In this document: one piece after another, positions 6,385 to 8,284 of the stretch | Layout: every line of letters begins with the position of its first letter | Numbering within the stretch: the first letter of the stretch is position 1 | Source of the DNA: an uncultured Ruminococcus sp. | Lineage (GTDB): Bacteria > Bacillota > Clostridia > Oscillospirales > Acutalibacteraceae | NCBI GenBank assembly: GCA_937892835.1 | Contig: CALBHM010000156.1 | Span: forward strand, 1 to 8,284 | Length of the DNA: 8,284 nucleotides | Reading direction: 5' to 3' | Program-made: the position numbers and the translations under genes | Notes under the pieces: model-generated | What the model was told of the DNA's origin: nothing | Database searches by the model: none | The model's input: only the letters and a program-made list of their open reading frames with translations

Positions 6385-6413
6385 TTGAAAATCTGCTTGC
6401 AGATTTATATAAA
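6385..6413 (+). promoter_or_regulatory. Internal promoter ahead of fucI with a palindromic operator in its spacer
   Basis: TTGAAA (6385-6390) and TATAAA (6408-6413) are 17 bp apart, each one mismatch or so from consensus. The palindrome AAATCTGCTTGCAGATTT (6389-6406), 18 bp and perfect, fills the spacer. A protein bound there would block RNA polymerase, so this is a good candidate repressor site. As RNA it would form an 8-bp stem with a 2-nt loop, but no T tract follows, so a terminator is unlikely. It would let fucI be made in excess of, or separately from, the upstream genes. Confidence 0.6.
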
Positions 6414-6442
6414 AAATAATTCAACGAAAGGATGAATTTTAT

Positions 6443-8239
6443 ATGGCAGAAAACAGATATCTGGGCGAATACCCCGTAATCGGTATCCGTCCTATCATCG
6501 ACGCAAGACGTGGACCTCTTAAGGTCAGAGAGTCTCTTGAGGAGCAGACAATGGGCATGGCTAAGGCAGCCAAGAAGCTCTTTGAGGAGAACCTCAAGTA
6601 TTCAAACGGCGAGCCGGTTAAGGTCGTTATCTCCGACACAACTATCGGCCGTGTTGCAGAAACGGCAGCCTGCGCCGAGCAGTTCAAGAAAGAGGGCGTT
6701 GCCATTACTCTTTCCGTAACTCCCTGCTGGTGCTACGGTTCCGAGACAATGGACATGGATCCCAACACAATCAAGGGTGTTTGGGGCTTCAACGCAACAG
6801 AGCGTCCGGGCGCAGTTTACCTCGCATCCGTTCTTGCCGCTCATGCTCAGAAGGGTCTCCCCGCCTTCGGCATCTACGGCAGAGAGGTTCAGGAGGCTGA
6901 CGAGTCCGAGAACATTCCCGATGACGTTAGAGAAAAGCTTCTTCGCTTTGCACGTGCCGCTGTTGCAGTTGCAACAATGAAGGGCAAGTCATATCTTCAG
7001 ATCGGTTCGATCTGCATGGGTATCGCAGGTTCTTCAATCGACCCCGATTTCATCGAGGAATATCTCGGCATGAGAGTTGAGTCCGTTGACGAGGTTGAAA
7101 TTCTCCGCCGAATGGAAGAAAACATCTATGACGAGGAAGAATACAAAAAGGCTTACAAGTGGACTAAGGAGCATTGCCCCGAGGGATTTGACAAGAACCC
7201 CGACTTCGTAAGAAAATCGGACGAGCAGAAGGAAAAGGATTGGGAGTTCACGGTCAAGATGATGTGCATCATCAAGGATCTCATGAACGGCAACAAGAAT
7301 CTTCCCGAGGGCAGAGAGGAAGAGATGGCGGGTCACAATGCTATTGCCGCAGGCTTCCAGGGTCAGCGTCAGTGGACCGACCATTGGCCGAATGCAGACT
7401 TCGCCGAGGCACTTCTCAACACCTCCTTTGACTGGGACGGTGTAAGAGAGCCCTATATCCTTGCAACAGAGAATGATGTTCTCAACGGCATTTCAATGCT
7501 CTTTGAGAAGCTCCTCACAAACCAGCCGTCAATGTTCTCCGACGTTCGTACTCACTGGAGTGCAGAATCCGTTAAGAGAGTTACAGGCTATGAGCTTGAG
7601 GGTCACGCAAAAGAGGCAGGCGGATTCCTCCACCTCATCAACTCCGGCGCATCATGTCTTGACGCTTGCGGCGAGCTGAAGAACGACAAGGGCGAGGCTT
7701 GCATGAAGCCTTGGTATGACGTAACAGACGAGGACGTTGACAAGATGCTCAAAGCCACAACATGGAACGCAGCCGATAACGGTTACTTCCGTGGCGGCGG
7801 ATATTCTTCACGCTTCGTTACTAAGAACGAGATGCCTGCGACAATGATCCGTATCAACCTTGTTAAGGGTATCGGACCGACAATTCAGATCTGCGAGGGT
7901 TACTATGTAGGACTTCCCGATGACGTAACAGACGCTCTCTGGAAGAGAACAGACTACACATGGCCCTGCACATGGTTCACTCCGATCTGCAACGGCAAGG
8001 GTGCTTTCAAGTCGGCTTACGACCTCATGAACAACTGGGGTGCAAACCACGGCGCATCTACATACGGCCATATCGGCGCAGACCTCATCACAATGTGCTC
8101 AATGCTTCGTATTCCTGTTTCTCTTCACAACGTTCCCGAGGAGAAGATCTTCCGTCCGGCAAACTGGAACTATTTCGGTATGGACAAAGAGGGTCAGGAC
8201 TACCGTGCATGCCAGGTTTACGGCCCGATGTACAAATAA
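6443..8239 (+). CDS. fucI: L-fucose isomerase
   Basis: FucI is the cytoplasmic, Mn-dependent ketol isomerase that turns L-fucose into L-fuculose (EC 5.3.1.25). The 598 residues fit the family (E. coli about 591). The sequence opens with the diagnostic YPVIGIRPIIDARRGPLKVR (10-29). The metal ligands expected from E. coli FucI are present: Glu343 in ATENDVLNG, Asp367 in FSDVRTHW, and His536 in NWGANHG (or less likely His543 in GHIGAD). Other family blocks are TPCWCYGSETMDMD (93-106), FNATERPGAVYL (116-127) and GHNAIAAGFQGQRQWTDHWPN (297-317, with the substrate-site QGQRQWTDH). The C-terminal SMLRIPVSLHNVPEEKIFRP closes the fold. The start has AAAGGA 10 bp upstream. Strongly biased codon choice points to high expression. 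It is last in the cluster, with its own promoter upstream and a terminator directly downstream. D-arabinose is a known side substrate of the family. Confidence 0.97.
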   Translation: MAENRYLGEYPVIGIRPIIDARRGPLKVRESLEEQTMGMAKAAKKLFEENLKYSNGEPVKVVISDTTIGRVAETAACAEQFKKEGVAITLSVTPCWCYGSETMDMDPNTIKGVWGFNATERPGAVYLASVLAAHAQKGLPAFGIYGREVQEADESENIPDDVREKLLRFARAAVAVATMKGKSYLQIGSICMGIAGSSIDPDFIEEYLGMRVESVDEVEILRRMEENIYDEEEYKKAYKWTKEHCPEGFDKNPDFVRKSDEQKEKDWEFTVKMMCIIKDLMNGNKNLPEGREEEMAGHNAIAAGFQGQRQWTDHWPNADFAEALLNTSFDWDGVREPYILATENDVLNGISMLFEKLLTNQPSMFSDVRTHWSAESVKRVTGYELEGHAKEAGGFLHLINSGASCLDACGELKNDKGEACMKPWYDVTDEDVDKMLKATTWNAADNGYFRGGGYSSRFVTKNEMPATMIRINLVKGIGPTIQICEGYYVGLPDDVTDALWKRTDYTWPCTWFTPICNGKGAFKSAYDLMNNWGANHGASTYGHIGADLITMCSMLRIPVSLHNVPEEKIFRPANWNYFGMDKEGQDYRACQVYGPMYK

Positions 8240-8251
8240 TTACAAATTTTC

Positions 8252-8280
8252 AAAGACTGCGTTTCGGCGCAGTCTTTTTT
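8252..8280 (+). terminator. Intrinsic terminator of the fucose cluster
   Basis: Twelve bases after the fucI stop, AAAGACTGCG (8252-8261) pairs perfectly with CGCAGTCTTT (8268-8277) around a 6-nt loop TTTCGG, and the T run continues to 8280. This is a strong rho-independent terminator and marks fucI as the last gene of the transcript. Confidence 0.95.
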
Positions 8281-8284
8281 GTTG

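Noticed and set aside
6389..6406. Hairpin before fucI as an intrinsic terminator
   Set aside because: The stem is only 8 bp, A/T-rich at its ends, and is followed by ATATAAAAAATAATT rather than a T run. An operator reading fits better.
7034..7384. Open frame on the minus strand opposite fucI (116 codons, partly hydrophobic)
   Set aside because: Apparent hydrophobic stretches come from reverse reading of acidic, GAG/GAA-rich fucI codons. There are no start signals.

Overview
The window looks like chromosome of a low-to-mid-GC, Gram-positive anaerobe of the class Clostridia, probably a gut member of the Ruminococcaceae/Oscillospiraceae type. The evidence is strong AGGAGG-like ribosome binding sites, consensus sigma-A promoters, a DUF975 membrane protein, a clostridial-type PlsC-like acyltransferase, a YifB/ComM ATPase and a GC-rich palindromic intergenic repeat of a kind I recall from gut Clostridia. 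The organism call is an inference from these features, not a species match.

Left half (1-3279), all on the minus strand. From the left edge these are a DUF975 integral membrane protein (3' end cut off by the window), a lysophospholipid acyltransferase, a YifB/ComM-family AAA+ ATPase and a small XRE-type helix-turn-helix regulator. The first two each have a clear promoter of their own. I see no convincing promoter directly before comM. Its upstream gap holds a compact two-hairpin repeat instead, so comM may be read from the regulator's promoter.

Divergent control region (3265-3483). This gap of about 200 bp, AT-rich overall, separates the regulator from the rightward genes. It holds a -10 element for each side, a 12-bp palindrome and a pair of direct repeats 20 bp apart, one of which overlaps the regulator's -10.

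Right half (3484-8280), all on the plus strand, is an L-fucose catabolic cluster: fucU (mutarotase), a RhaB-type FGGY sugar kinase, two unrecognised small membrane proteins, and fucI (L-fucose isomerase). A strong intrinsic terminator closes it. FucU interconverts fucose anomers, FucI makes L-fuculose, and the kinase would make L-fuculose 1-phosphate. The aldolase that finishes the route is not here, nor are a transporter, fucosidase or obvious fucose-specific regulator.

Most notable are the two unknown membrane genes in the middle of the fucose cluster, and a second promoter just before fucI whose -35/-10 spacer is filled by an 18-bp perfect palindrome, which looks like an operator. I saw no RNA gene, CRISPR array, insertion sequence or prophage.
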